The notes: generated by a model from the letters alone, not told the origin. Shown: positions 1 to 11,700, numbered from the stretch's first letter. The stretch: 64,000 nt of DNA from Pollenia angustigena (GCA_930367215.1 OV884059.1:67551393-67615392), one strand, 5' to 3'. Numbers and translations: made by a program.

Positions 1-35
1 TGCACATAAATATCTTTTATCCAGAGTTGCCAATT

Positions 36-1390
36 TAGCGCCTTTGGCGCTAGATTTAGCGCTTTTTAACTGTCGAAAAGACGCATATTTTTTCCTCAGC
101 GCTTTTTTTAAAAAGAGCGCTAAATTAGCGCTTTTATTGATACCCAACATTTTTGTACTTTTATTTGCATACATTAAAATCAAGACATATTAAACCAAAA
201 TTTGTTTCTGTTTTTTAAATACTTTACTCTGAAATGCATACCATACAAGAAAAAAAGTTTATTTTCTAAGGTAATCCATTTCGTTTCTTAAAACAAGAAA
301 ATCCAAAAATAATTTCGTGATTTTAACTTGTTTTGTTCGTATTAAAAAAAAAACTTTCTTAAATTAAGAAACATTTTCTCATGACCAAAAAATTCACGTT
401 TTTGGCTTATAATTAAAAAGTTCTTTAAACAAGAAATCCAAAAGTAACTTATTATTATTAAAAACAAGAAAGATATTTCTGAAATCAAGCAGCATTTATT
501 TAATATTAGTCTGATTTTCTTGATTTTTTTTAAATAGAATCGTATTTCTTGCATCAAGAAACAAATGCTAGCGATTTCTTTAAATTTTTCAGAAAATGCT
601 CAAGAAAACTTAGTTTGATTCAATTAATTTTTATTTGGATCGACATGTTATCATCAAAATCAATCAAAAGTTTTTTATTTTTATATTAAGTTTTCTTAAA
701 CTAACTAGTGCTACACGTTTTTATGAAAAAAATGCAGGCTTTTCTTCTGATTTTGTAAAATAAAAAGCAACGAAAACTTGATTTAAGTAACTATAGAATT
801 AAAATAAATTTTTTTAGCTGTTTTTAAGAAAATTTTAGTTCGCTTTGAGTCATAAATTTTTGCTTAAACCAGGCAACACAAGCTTACAATATGAAATTTT
901 TGGCTTCAGCTATAATAGTGCAACATTTTCTTGGTTCAAGAAATATTTTCTGGATATTTAGTTAATAATTCTTTCCGTGTTTATTTGAAATTATATAACT
1001 TTACTATTCCTGAAATATCAGAAAAGGCTTTTTAAAATTGTTAATGTTTTATTAACACAGCTCGGCAAAAACAAAAAAAAAAAAAATAAATATCGGGGTA
1101 GAGAACTTGATTATGTGATTTTAATTGACGTTTACGTGCTCAATCTAAATATTTGATTCAGTCACGTCTAGTTAACATGTTAACTGATTTATGTCTTATT
1201 TTATTCTTAATATATGAATGATAAAATAAAAATGAAAACGGATTTAAATTAAGCGCTGTAATATCTTTGTATTTCATATATTTTTATTCAAAACGATTTT
1301 TTTGACGGCCATTGTAATTAATAAAACATTTAAGTTTTTTATTTAAATTTTATTTAGCGCTTTTTGATTGGGGTCACGGCGCTTTTTGAT
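36..1390. repeat. AGCGCT-rich repeat block, possible element with GCGC-rich ends
   Basis: The hexamer AGCGCT or its variant GGCGCT recurs in both orientations at about 40-136, then again at about 1241, 1357 and 1380. I see none in the 1.1 kb between. The sequence just before the first cluster, CAGAGTTGCCAATTTAGCGC, has the CAG-G-TTGCC look of hAT termini. I found no matching inverted end on the right, so the element may be truncated. The AT-rich interior holds no recognisable gene. Confidence 0.35.
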
Positions 1391-1480
1391 AAGAAATAGT
1401 TCACAACATCAAATACATGCACAATGAGTTTAAATATACGTATGTGTTTGTAAAAAAACACTACATAGACATATTTATAG

Positions 1481-1485
1481 ATATA

Positions 1486-1564
<79 letters not shown>
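1481..1564. repeat. (TA)n microsatellite
   Basis: About 84 bp of nearly pure TA dinucleotide with one G interruption. It lies just upstream of the LINE fragment starting at 1650. Any reading frame through it, such as the repeated Tyr-Ile stretch, is a by-product. Confidence 0.95.
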
Positions 1565-1568
<4 letters not shown>

Positions 1569-1649
1569 ATATCTATATACATTAGGTCGTGTCAATTTGT
1601 ATGGAACGATTTTTTTTGATGAAGTGTATAGCAAAAACGTAATCTATAA

Positions 1650-2549
1650 GTGATTCTGAGAAATTTTGCTCAAGAGACCGCCCTAATATACGTTCTTTTT
1701 AACATCGTTCTAGATGTTGTAATGGAACAATCGATGAAAAGTGATCGTGGTATAGCTTTTGGGCTGCAGGGTAGACTGGATGATTTAGATTATGCCGACG
1801 ACATATGTCTTCTGTCACATAACTTCAATAACATGCAAACCAAACTAAATATACTTGTTGAAAATGCATCCTGAGCTGGTCTTAAGGTAAACATATCTAA
1901 GACAAAAACATTGCGTATTAACACCAACAACACCGAGCCTCTAAAAATTTTAGATCACCCACTAGTTGATGTTGACAAGTTTTGCTATCTCGGTAGTATA
2001 ATAACTACATCCGGTGGTAGCAAAGAAGATATATATGTCAAAGCAAATCAATCATTTGGCTCACTAATTAAAGTGTGAAAGTCCAATCGTATAACTCTTC
2101 GCACGAAAATAAAACTTTTTAATTCAAATGTAAAATCAGTTTTACTATATGGATGTGAAACATGGAACATAACAAGTGAAGACTGAAATGCACTCCAGGT
2201 TTTTGTTAACCGTTGTTTGCGAAGAATTTTACGTGTTTTTTGGCCTACAACAATTTCAAATAATGATCTATGGCGAAAAACCCAACAAAATCAAATCATG
2301 TTAGATATCCGTTTGAAAAAGTTTAACTGGCTGGGTCATATCTTTAGAAAAAGCCATGACGACGTTACAAGAAAAGCTCTTGATTTCCATCCTCAGGGCA
2401 GCCGACGTAGAGGAAGACCCGCAAATACATGGAGGCGCCAAATAGAAAATAAACAACTTTCAGCCAGAACATCATGGAGAGAAGCAAAAAGACTAGCCGA
2501 AGATAGAATTCAATGGAAAGCTTTTGTACTGACCCTTTGTTCCAACTAG
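1650..2549 (+). pseudogene. Non-LTR retrotransposon (LINE), 3' part of reverse transcriptase, decayed
   Basis: One reading frame, broken by three TGA codons (1872-1874, 2076-2078, 2184-2186), encodes the end of a LINE reverse transcriptase. It shows the polymerase box LDYADDICLLSH, then a cysteine/tyrosine LGSII segment, KSVLLYGCETW, and a C-terminal block WLGHIFRK...RRRGRP...TW typical of RTE-like and related clades. The catalytic palm upstream of YADD is missing, so the copy is 5'-truncated. The frame closes with TAG at 2547-2549 and a TA-rich tail follows. The exact clade is uncertain. At least two of the three TGA codons fall where relatives, from memory, carry Trp, suggesting TGG to TGA decay. 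Confidence 0.85.
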
Positions 2550-3497
2550 GAATCCCAGGAATTTATATATATATAAATTACATAAATTCTATATATAGCA
2601 AATATTTTTGTATATCTGGTGCTGATGATGACGGCGATATTGTTAATTGCCACAAGTTAAAACCAACGGCCACACACAAAACTTACACGTTAATTTTACT
2701 TAATGGAGATATACTGTTGTACATACAAACATACTACTAAGTTTATGTTCCTGTGATATATCTACACTTATAATTTTGTGTTAATATGCGTTAGGGTTAG
2801 AGGTGCTTTCAGTTCTTTTACTTATTTCTCCATTTATGGTTGTTTGTCTACTGTATTCTTTAAATTGTTCTGGTTTATTTTTTTACTGGTTGGATGGCTG
2901 ACTGGTTGTTTTGGCATGGTTGTCAGTTTGTTTAAATAAATCGACCATTTGTCTTGTGGTTTTATTTAAAAACCAATTAAAAAATGTCACAGATTTTACT
3001 GCACAGCAGGCGATTACAAAATAAAAATTTTCCTTAGAAGAGAAATGTAGAAAACACTAAATTAAATGACAATAACAAAGAAGAAAAATAAATTACGTTA
3101 TCTAGTTTGATCTTACATATATAGTCCATAAACTATATTGGTTTTCTTTGACGCCTATTAGCGCTTCATAAACAGTTGTTTACTTAACCACCAGCTTCAA
3201 TTACTATTAGTACTCTCACAGGTTCACCAATGCTCGTTATTTTGACTTACTTCCGCAACAACAACATACACATAAACTATGACAGCAACAATTAATACAA
3301 TTACAACAAGAGGACAATGACATTAAATGTTACAAGTTGAAAGGGAAATAATGAATTCATTTATTCTTTCATTTAATCCCTCATTCATTTAGTCATTCTT
3401 TTTCTTTTTTTTTTGTTTATGTCAGTGTCACATGCAGCATGCTCGAATTTTTCAACTAAAATAGAATTAAAAATATAAATAGAGAACAACACCAACA
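2550..3497. other. AT-rich stretch, no gene seen
   Basis: It holds a short TA-rich tail of the preceding LINE (about 2565-2600) and then unremarkable AT-rich sequence up to the LTR element. I see no gene, RNA or clear repeat. Confidence 0.6.
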
Positions 3498-3502
3498 CCA
3501 AC

Positions 3503-3907
3503 TGTTAATTTCCGCAGGAATTGAATACACACTTACTCGTTTAACTTTAAAATAGAACTCAATTTATTTACTTATATTTTTTCCTTAAATACTAAAATTC
3601 TTATTACTAAAACAATAACAATATTCCTACCTACTAGATTTTATAAATTACAATAACACATACATGCAGGCTAAACAAACAAAATATTAAACTATCGTTA
3701 TAAACGCATTACTGTTTATTACAACAGTAGGAGATTAAAACTCTGTTGTTGACAACAGCAAAGAAAAAGGATCGCTCACAGGTATGTATTTATTATTATT
3801 TTAATGTGCGTACCACATGTTGAGTTCAAAGTAACATTCTGGCGACCTTGCAAGATTGTAATCTTGTTTATGATGTGTGTACACCAGATCTTATTTTAAA
3901 CTCAACA
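3503..3907 (-). repeat. 3' LTR (element sense)
   Basis: A 405 bp direct repeat matching 4591-4995 along its whole length. It includes a short internal echo of its own boundary: the plus-strand string TTCTGGCGACC inside the LTR resembles TTCTGGCGGCC just outside it at 3906-3920. Confidence 0.9.
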
Positions 3908-4067
3908 TTCTGGCGGCCTTGAAAGATTGTAATCTTTCAACAAATTATTTCTCGTTAATATTTTATATGCATCTATTTCTAAAAATGAAGTAATACCATT
4001 TTTAATATATTTCTAAAAATGAAGTATTACCATTTAAAATATATTTGATGCTTCTTTTCTTTGTTAC

Positions 4068-4337
4068 TGCAACTTCGGAAGCCAGTTTTATTACTGCACC
4101 TTCAAGAGCCAGTTTGGTTGCTGCATCTTCGGGAGCCAGTTTGTTTACTGCATCTTCTGAAGCCAGTTTGGTTGCTGCATCTTCGGGAGCCAGTCTGATT
4201 ACTGCGCACTCGGAAGCCAATTTGGTTACTGCACCTTCGGGAGCCAGTCTAATTACTGCACCTTCGGGAGCCAGTCTAATTACTGCACCTTTGGGAGCCA
4301 GTCTGATTACTGCACCTTCGGGAGCCAGTCTAATTAA
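4068..4337 (-). repeat. 27-bp minisatellite, ten units, open on the minus strand
   Basis: Ten head-to-tail 27 bp units of the type TGCACCTTCGGGAGCCAGTC plus TAATTAC, differing at a few positions. The period is a multiple of three and both strands stay open. On the minus strand it reads as a nine-residue repeat of the type RLAPEGAVI, running on into an AT-rich tail ending near 4002. The frame is shifted relative to the gag-like segment at 4351-4572, so one of the two must be out of register in this copy. Confidence 0.85.
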
Positions 4338-4350
4338 TTAATTCCTTGAA

Positions 4351-4572
4351 TTATTGCAGTTGATCACTTAAACACATTTTCCGACATTTCCAATCATTCT
4401 TGTTACATGAAAAGAATGCCTTGTGTTGACTGTTGAAGCGTGAGAAAAGTTGGTCGGAGCTCTTTTCCTGCTCGTTAACATTGCCCTGAGCCAAAGCACT
4501 CAGAGCATTGGACAGGCCTGTCCTTACTTCTCGTGATAATTTTAAGTTTGGTTTTAACTTCTCAATTATATC
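4351..4572 (-). pseudogene. Short gag-like frame of the LTR element
   Basis: The minus strand is open for 73 codons starting right after the primer-binding-like site and ending with TAA at 4351-4353. It has no ATG. The product would be hydrophilic and starts DIIEKLKPNLKLSREV, with Cys at three places in its C-terminal third. Position directly downstream of the 5' LTR and primer site fits the start of a gag region, but I recognise no named domain. The 27-bp repeat follows in another frame. Confidence 0.5.
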
Positions 4573-4587
4573 ACGTCGGGGTCACCA
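4571..4587 (-). other. Primer binding site-like sequence
   Basis: On the minus strand TGGTGACCCCGACGTGA begins three bases after the 5' LTR. TGG followed by a GC-rich stretch is typical of tRNA 3'-end complements used to prime minus-strand DNA synthesis in insect LTR elements. Which tRNA is used is not determined. Confidence 0.65.
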
Positions 4588-4590
4588 AAA

Positions 4591-4995
4591 TGTTAATTTC
4601 CGCAGGAATTGAATACACACTTACTCGTTTAACTTTAAAATAGAACTCAATTTATTTACTTATATTTTTTCCTTAAATACTAAAATTCTTATTACTAAAA
4701 CAATAACAATATTCCTACCTACTAGATTTTATAAATTACAATAACACATACATGCAGGCTAAACAAACAAAATATTAAACTATCGTTATAAACGCATTAC
4801 TGTTTATTACAACAGTAGGAGATTAAAACTCTGTTGTTGACAACAGCAAAGAAAAAGGATCGCTCACAGGTATGTATTTATTATTATTTTAATGTGCGTA
4901 CCACATGTTGAGTTCAAAGTAACATTCTGGCGACCTTGCAAGATTGTAATCTTGTTTATGATGTGTGTACACCAGATCTTATTTTAAACTCAACA
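4591..4995 (-). repeat. 5' LTR (element sense)
   Basis: The second 405 bp LTR copy, followed by the right TSD copy CCAAC at 4996-5000. It sits next to the primer-binding-like site and so is the 5' LTR of the minus-strand element. Confidence 0.9.
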
Positions 4996-5208
4996 CCAAC
5001 CAAAGAAATAGCAAAATAATTTATTGTTGAAGTTTTTAACAACTTCCAGCAGCAGTAGTCACATTTTTACAGAATGTTTAAAATAAAAATCGAGAATAAG
5101 TTTTAATTGTTTTTTCTTTTTTTCCATTTTAAGGAAAATTTACATCGACTTGTTTAACAAACTCCACAAGTGGCATAAAAATTGACTGCAGTTATGGGTA
5201 AGTTTTAG

Positions 5209-5586
5209 TTAAGAATTATAAGACAAAAAATTTTCCATGAAGACTATTTTAAATAATTTATTCCTCTTGATTTTAACAATAAGATTCAGTTTTGTTTTTA
5301 ATTTTATATTAAATTGGTAATGATGATAGTTTAAGTTAACGCGGTAATAATTATTTGTTCCAAAGACCAGATGCTGTGCGCATCTTTCTGTGAAATATTG
5401 TCTAGTAATCGCATTACAAGTCACTTGCTTTATCCAATTACTGACTAACTTTAGACCGCATTGACATTTAGTCGGTGTTTTAAGACAAGTTTCATAGGAG
5501 CGGTTAGTGTCATAACATGTTTCTTCAGGAAAATCTGCCATAATGGATGAAGCTCTAATCACATCATAATCGAGGTGATTATCCAT
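5209..5586 (-). CDS. Unrecognised 125-codon ORF with Cys-rich N-terminal half
   Basis: The first ATG is at 5584-5586 (product starts MDNHLDYDV). The N-terminal 65 residues hold six Cys with the pattern C-x9-C-x6-C-x-C, then two more. The C-terminal half is Lys/Asn-rich and looks like read-through of AT-rich DNA. There is no signal peptide or membrane segment. In the minus sense an AG just before the sequence encoding DFPEETC could act as a 3' splice site, so this may be an exon rather than a whole gene. I know no family for it; chance remains a real alternative. Confidence 0.25.
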   Translation of the reverse strand: MDNHLDYDVIRASSIMADFPEETCYDTNRSYETCLKTPTKCQCGLKLVSNWIKQVTCNAITRQYFTERCAQHLVFGTNNYYRVNLNYHHYQFNIKLKTKLNLIVKIKRNKLFKIVFMENFLSYNS

Positions 5587-5592
5587 TAACAA

Positions 5593-6340
5593 ATCACTTC
5601 AAATTGACAAGATTACAACTAAATCATTTTATTTATCCCAAAGAATCCTCTGAACAAACCTCAAACTGAGTATTATGTTGAATCGGCCACAATAAACGCA
5701 CCTCTCAAGTGTAAAACCGACCACGATTTCTCTTAATGTTTTTATTTTTTCCTTAAATAATACATTTATTTTTCACAATTTCATCATTAGTCTGTTAAAA
5801 ATAATCTTTTGATAACTTTATTAAATTATTCTTATCCATTTTTTAAGTTGAAAGATGAGACTTATAAGTTATATAAGATTTAAAAGCTCACTTTGTCATT
5901 TTACTCTCTGAGTGGCTCTACTAAAGAAAATTTCCTTCTTTTTTTATTTGGTTAAAGAATTTTATACTTATTTTAAGATATTCCAGGATTGATTTTCGAA
6001 AGATCTCCCATTTATAATTCTTTTAGCTACGTTTTAGTGTTTATCGTTCTTAAATGTTTAAGTACGACTTCTACTTAAAGCAAGTATAAAAAATTTGATT
6101 TATCCCGAGTGTTTTTCTTTCGGTGTATGTCTTAGTTTTAATAAATTAAAATGTGTATAAAAAAAAAGATAATGCAAAATATGTGTTGTGTAGTAAAAAT
6201 TTCCCATGCAATAAATTTGCATCTTTTAATCTGTAAAATGAGCCCTTAACAAATAAAAAACATTTGCTGCTACAATGCGCTCTTCCGCTTTTCAAATGCC
6301 TATATAGATAGCACTTATAACTTAGGGAGTTATATTTAAT
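5593..6340. other. AT-rich stretch, nothing recognised
   Basis: Simple AT-rich DNA with short A and T runs. No open frame of note, repeat or RNA-like structure was seen. Confidence 0.6.
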
Positions 6341-6889
6341 TGGGGGATTCATAAGGTGTCATAAAGTCATATGCCTTGAAATACGACTGTTGTGAACATC
6401 CCCTCATAATTTAGTTTACTATTTTGAATTTAAATCAGCTGGTTTAAAACAAATATAAAAAAAAAAAATATTTATCTAAATTAAAAATACTTTTAGTTCT
6501 AATCCATGAATTAATAAATTAAATTAGATCTTACCTGACTATTTTCCATTTTTCAAACGCAAATCACAAATAAATTTTATTTTGTTTGTTTACCAAACAT
6601 CTGAGTCCTAAGCCGATCTAATTTGACGCCACAATTGATTTGTTGCACAAATTGCTAGCCGCAGGTTAAATACGGATGTAAGCCGGACAAAACTGTACCA
6701 TCAATGACGGCGGCTGCATTAACTAATGCGGATAGGCTCAGCCGCTCAGCGCAGGCCTCTCCTGATGAAATACGACAGCACAATAAACATAGCCAGCAAA
6801 GTTGTATTTATTTAAGACACTTTTTGTTAACAAAGCAACAACACTATTTTTAAACCATTGTAAAATGTTAGAACCTTGTGAATACCCCA
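6341..6889. mobile_element. TIR element, family O copy 1
   Basis: The left end TGGGGGATTCATAAGG and the inverted right end (complement of CCTTGTGAATACCCCA) form terminal inverted repeats of about 16-20 bp. AAT lies on both outer sides. The same ends define a second copy at 7986-8769. The centre (about 6655-6775) is distinctly GC-richer than its surroundings and contains no recognised gene. A 3-bp target would suit PIF/Harbinger-like elements, but AAT is also part of the AT-rich background. Confidence 0.6.
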
Positions 6890-7231
6890 AATATATATAT
6901 AATTTTTGAAATGAAAAGCATGAAATACCCAAACGCGTGAAATTTTACAGGTCGTACTTTGGCGGTACGAGGTATCCTTTATACAATAAGGCGATAATCT
7001 TGACAATGACAATATTTTTGTTTTTCATTATATTTAAGCCCTTGCCCTTGTCCGATTTAGTTCAGGCACACATTATACATCATTCGAAAAATAATCAAAA
7101 TGGGTTAAGGAAACTTTTTAATGTATATGAGATTTTATAAGAAAGGAAAAAAAAACTTTTTTTGCCCCTTATTGCCAAAAATAATGATTTTCACAAGAAA
7201 CACAAAATTCTAAACTTTCATTCTTCTATCT

Positions 7232-7345
7232 GCAGCAACACTGTGCGTTGCAGTGAAACATACTAGAGTCTGTGGCGGGAATCTTACCCGCAACCCTCGA
7301 ACTGATAGACTAGCTCACTACCAACTCGCATACCGGGGCACCCAA
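7232..7345 (-). mobile_element. tRNA-headed SINE, family A copy 1
   Basis: The minus strand reads as a tRNA-like head, with a short T-arm hairpin of GCGGG/CCCGC around 7277-7295. It is homologous to the copy at 16381-16545, sharing the stretch containing TGAGCTAGTCTATCA. The B box is mutated here (loop TAAGATT instead of TTCGATT) and no long A tail remains, so this is an older copy. Confidence 0.65.
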
Positions 7346-7985
7346 TAACTTAGCTATTATCCTTGTTTATTTTATTAATATTTTCTATAAAATTTTGATT
7401 AAACAAGCATTTTCTTTTCATACTTTTTGTGTCCTTGCTAAGTATACTGGCAGAAATACAAAGAAATCATTAAAAAAAGAAAAATATTAATTGTCAAGAG
7501 TTTTGATTTTGTGAACGAGTTATGAACTCTTTTCTTTGAACAGAAAATAAAACACAAAAAGCGAAATAATAAAGGAAAGAAAAAAGTTTGATATTGGAAA
7601 AACTTTTAATTTCCAACTACAAGTATTAATTATTGCAGTTTTAATGCGAACGAAAATTAAAATCATAAACTGTTGGCCATGGACTTTAGAGCAAATATCG
7701 ATTAAAACTTAAAATTTCTTTCTGTTAAGTTAAAATCATTTGTTCTTGTGTTTTATATTCAAGAAAATTTTTTTTCTATATTGTTGTTAGATTTTAAAAC
7801 CTAAAACCGCAATGAATTTGAATACTGTGTGGTCTGTTTTAATAAAGATTAGTTCATTATTTTAAGATCCCTTATAAAGTTAACTGGGTGTAAGGCATCA
7901 AAGACTCCTCACTGTCACATATAGCATTTTTACAATCTTTTAAACTTAACATAAAGAGCGTCGTCGTCAAATTTCTCGCAACAAT

Positions 7986-8769
7986 TGGGGCATTCACAAG
8001 GTGTGTGTGCTATCAAGTCATATTGTCATAATATCCTAATATTTTACAATACTAATTAGTATTGTGGTTATTTTGTTGAACTATTTATGGTTTTTTATCC
8101 AAATTTTGAATATTTTTAATTAGGCTTAAGTTCATCAAATTTAATTTTCATAAAATTATTTTTATGAAGAAAGGAATTTTACAACATGAAAATTAATTAA
8201 AATTGTTATTGATAAGCTTTCATTATTGACCGTGGCCGGGGTTGGAACCCTGGCCGGCAGGTTACCATGACATGTTTCGATCGCAACCACTCGATCTCCT
8301 CAGATGGATTTGCCGTCTTACACTCGCAGCCATCGACGATTGCTGACGTCAATAGTCAAACATAAATTCTTAAACCAAATTGTATTTTAACCTTTGTTAG
8401 ATCGAAATTTGCTTTTCTGAATGATTATCCATTTTAATTGATTTAACATGTTTTTTCCTTACTTCTGTTTTCTCGTACTTTTTGTCAAGAGTTCTTCTTT
8501 AAGTCCAAAGTACATTTTTTTACAATACTTTAAAAAAAAGTGCTAAAATAATAACCCCCGTATTCATGAGCAACTATTAAAGTTAACAAACGTTTATTAG
8601 AGATAATTTTCATAGTAAATTTGTTCTTTAAACCTTTATTAAATATAAAAATATTTTGTGAATACAGGCATAAGACTTTTTATGCTGTGTTTATTGCTTT
8701 ATCTTAATAACTCCGTAAAAAACCTTGTTATAATTTTAAGACATATGACTTTACCTTGTGAATCTCCCA
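7986..8769. mobile_element. TIR element, family O copy 2, carrying a SINE
   Basis: It has the same TIRs as 6341-6889: TGGGGCATTCACAAGG at left, and the complement of CCTTGTGAATCTCCCA at right, with AAT on both sides. It contains a family B SINE (8113-8372). It also contains a stretch at about 8554-8668 with CCCCCGTATTCA at one end and TGAATACAGG at the other, which may be a further tiny TIR element. Confidence 0.6.
8113..8372 (-). mobile_element. SINE-like repeat, family B copy 1
   Basis: Its plus-strand sequence matches 19267-19530 along most of its length, including TTCATCAAATTTAATTTTC, GAAGAAAGGAATTTTACAA and a shared end near GTCAAACAT. On the minus strand the head holds a B-box-like GGGTTCCAACCCC. 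The long A tail seen in copy 2 is not kept here. Confidence 0.6.
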
Positions 8770-11700
8770 AATTTTGTTCAGCATAACCAACTAATTTTTA
8801 AAACCATATACATTAACGTGAATCGAGATTTGTATGCCCAGCTTTATAATATTAGAGTTTTGTTTATTTAAAGTAGTTGTTACTAAAAAAATAGACATTT
8901 TAAACTTTATGTTGGGTTAAGATTTACTTATGGATTATGGTAGCTTCGCTTAAGTAACACTTTCGCATCTTAACTAAATGTTGCTTAAACTTTAAGAAAG
9001 ACGATTTAAAATATATATTTTATGCAGCAATATTAAATCCTGTGTAATCAATTAGCTTTGATAACGTATTCTTCTCACATATTTCGGTAGCAATTACTTT
9101 CAACAACAGTAAATCTTGGCAATAGAATGTATTCAAGATACTAACAAAATATCACACAAACTTGTAACAAAATAGTGCTATTTTAAAATATGTATTAATT
9201 TTTATATTCTATCATCGTTTTAGTTTTGAATTCCCTTAAAAACTTGAGCAAAATAAGCTGCATTTACTTACATACATTCGAAAAAATACAACAAATAACA
9301 AAAACACACACACATTCTGTAGCAGATATGAACATCTCATTTATTTATTCAACAAATAGTCTTACCATTTATTTACTTTGAAAGCTTTGAGTCACTTTTG
9401 TGCACAAAAATCCACACATACTAGGAGTGCGTCTTTCAAAAGTGTAACATAAATATAATTTTAATATGATTGGTTTTGTTTCAGAAGATTTTGTTATCTC
9501 CTTGATGGTTTCGGGTAAAATGATAAAAGAACTAGAATTCAGCAAACACGTTGATCAAACTACTAAGAAAAGTTCAAATGTGTTCCATCAACGCAAATTG
9601 CGTGATCATAACAAAAATGCAAAAGGGACAGCATTCGAAGAAAAAGACACAATATTTTCTGTCTCGTGACGCGTCTTTTTGCTCTGTGACCAACCCTAGC
9701 AGACCAGTTTAAACAAGCGTAAGATTTTCTAGCGCCTAGCTTTAATTTTGCAATTACAAACTTTAAAAAGAGCTTTAGGGTTGTGTCAAAATTAGACTAT
9801 TTAAATGGCAAAGCGTTGACGCGGTGCTATTTTGGTTAATTTATTTCACTTTTTACATATGAGCATGAGAATTTTCGACAGATAGAAAACGCTTTACACT
9901 TGTCACATATTTTTCAAAGCTGCCAAAACACTTATAACAAAATATATCACAGTACAACCTCGTTAATTCGGACAGATTTAGCTATTGACTTTTTCCGGAT
10001 ACCTGCATCGTCCGGACTACAGTTAAACAAATTTGTGTTAATTGGATACCAGTGAACACAATATTATAATTAAAAGGGACGAATTGTGATAGGTGAAAAC
10101 GAGATATTTATATTACTCAACTGGTGATAATGTGTTTAAAGTGTAGTCACTCCAAAGCAAAGGGACGATATCTGCGACAGGCATTATTTTAAGCGAAATT
10201 GAAAGTGTTCATTAAGGTTACTGCAATGACCTGTTACAAAGCGCCAAAAAGGTGGCAATTAACCCTCTCCTAGGACATCGCCATGTAAAACTGACAAGTC
10301 CCATTCATACAAAGTATTAAAACTAGAAATGGTTCCTTACACTATCACGTGGCATGTTGGGTGTTAGTTCCTTTTCCCCTAGGGTATATACGGAAAAATT
10401 TAGTTAAACAATAAAGTGTTAAGAGCATATAAAAATGGTAATATTTTAGCAGTCAGAGTTTAGTAAAAAACCGCCTTTTGTTAATTTAACGGCTTTAAAT
10501 ATTAAATGTTTTGTATCATTTTTTAACATTTTCCAACACCACAACCTATTGCATAGGCTTATCAGAAAGACTTTCCATTCTTCAGACAACGAAAGTTAAC
10601 AGCGAACCTTTTTTATCATGTCGATACCGTCAGAATATGCCAAAAGCATGACATGATTTGTTGTAGATAATGTTGGGGGTTTTCATTTTACAATCTTTCA
10701 AAACCTTCCACATTAGAAAATTTAAAAAAAAATATTTTATGTATGGCTTAGTGTAAGTGTTGGTTGAAATTAAGATCTAGTTTCGCTAATAATTCCTTTC
10801 TTGTTTTTATTGCATGAAAATTTTATTTATAATCTTGAATTGTTTAAGTCAAATCAAATTACGAACAGTCATTCTGATCAAGATTTTTCGGATCAACTAA
10901 TGAAATTCTGTATTGAAATTTTTATTGGTGCACTCCTCTTCTCCCACATACGTGATAGACAGACTCTCTACCAAGAACCAAAGTAAAATAGAGCATTGAA
11001 CAAAAAGTAGAAAAAGCAAACAAATAAATGACATTCAATTTGGCAAAGTAATCTTTTAATCAGAATACTGTCGTATTTATCGTTAGCTGTATCTTATCGT
11101 TTGTTTCTTTGCTACCACTACAAACACACATGCAAGTGTACCTTTTCTTTATTTTATAGAAACATTTTCTTGTTGTTGTTGTTTTATAATCTTGTAAATA
11201 ACGTAACTGTATCTTCATCTGCAGTTGAATTTTTGTCTTTGAAATGTATGGGTATTTGTTAGTTTTATATTCTCTCGCTTTTTTCCCCTTGTCTGTCCAA
11301 TTCATCTGCCAGTCGCTGTATTTTTTTCTTTTCGTGAAAATATGTATGTATGTGAATTTCTTTATGCGGTGTTACCTTTAAATTTAATGAGAAAATAATG
11401 TCTTCATTTCAATCATTGGTGGCAATGATGTAAAAAAATGTAAAAAGAAATTTTGTATCATCTTAACAAATTCGTTACATTTTTCCCATGAAAAGAATTT
11501 ATTAAAAAAATAAGATAAACACTTGATGCTTATTTCTTACTCATGGTATAATATTAAGCTTTTTCTTTTCTGTATTCTTTTTTCAACTTTAGCTTTTTTC
11601 TCAAATCAGCATTCAATCCCGGTGCTAGTGACATCATGATCGAGTGAATGAATGACTGTCAGCCATCCTGTGTGTTGTAACAAAAAAGGTGCCAGATTTA

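Larger units (their letters stand above)
3503..4995 (-). mobile_element. Compact non-autonomous LTR retrotransposon with 5-bp TSD
   Basis: Two 405 bp direct repeats (3503-3907 and 4591-4995) flank a 683 bp interior, and CCAAC is duplicated immediately outside (3498-3502 and 4996-5000). Read on the minus strand each LTR starts TGTTGAG and ends AATTAACA. A primer-binding-site-like TGGTGACCCCGACGTGA follows the 5' LTR (right copy), which fixes the orientation. The interior has a short gag-like frame and a 27-bp tandem repeat but no protease, reverse transcriptase or integrase, so it must borrow enzymes from a relative. By eye the LTRs are identical, so the insertion is recent. I cannot tell Gypsy from BEL/Pao. 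Confidence 0.9.

Noticed and set aside
1417..1653. 78-codon frame with long Tyr-Ile repeat
   Set aside because: It is a translation of the (TA)n microsatellite.
1872..2186. Genetic recoding of TGA as Trp
   Set aside because: Seven Trp codons in the same frame are TGG and other elements here use TGA as a normal stop; simple decay explains it.
4045..4341. Plus-strand 98-codon frame of Ser/Ala-rich repeats
   Set aside because: It is the opposite strand of the 27-bp repeat; LTR and primer-site orientation put the coding sense on the minus strand.
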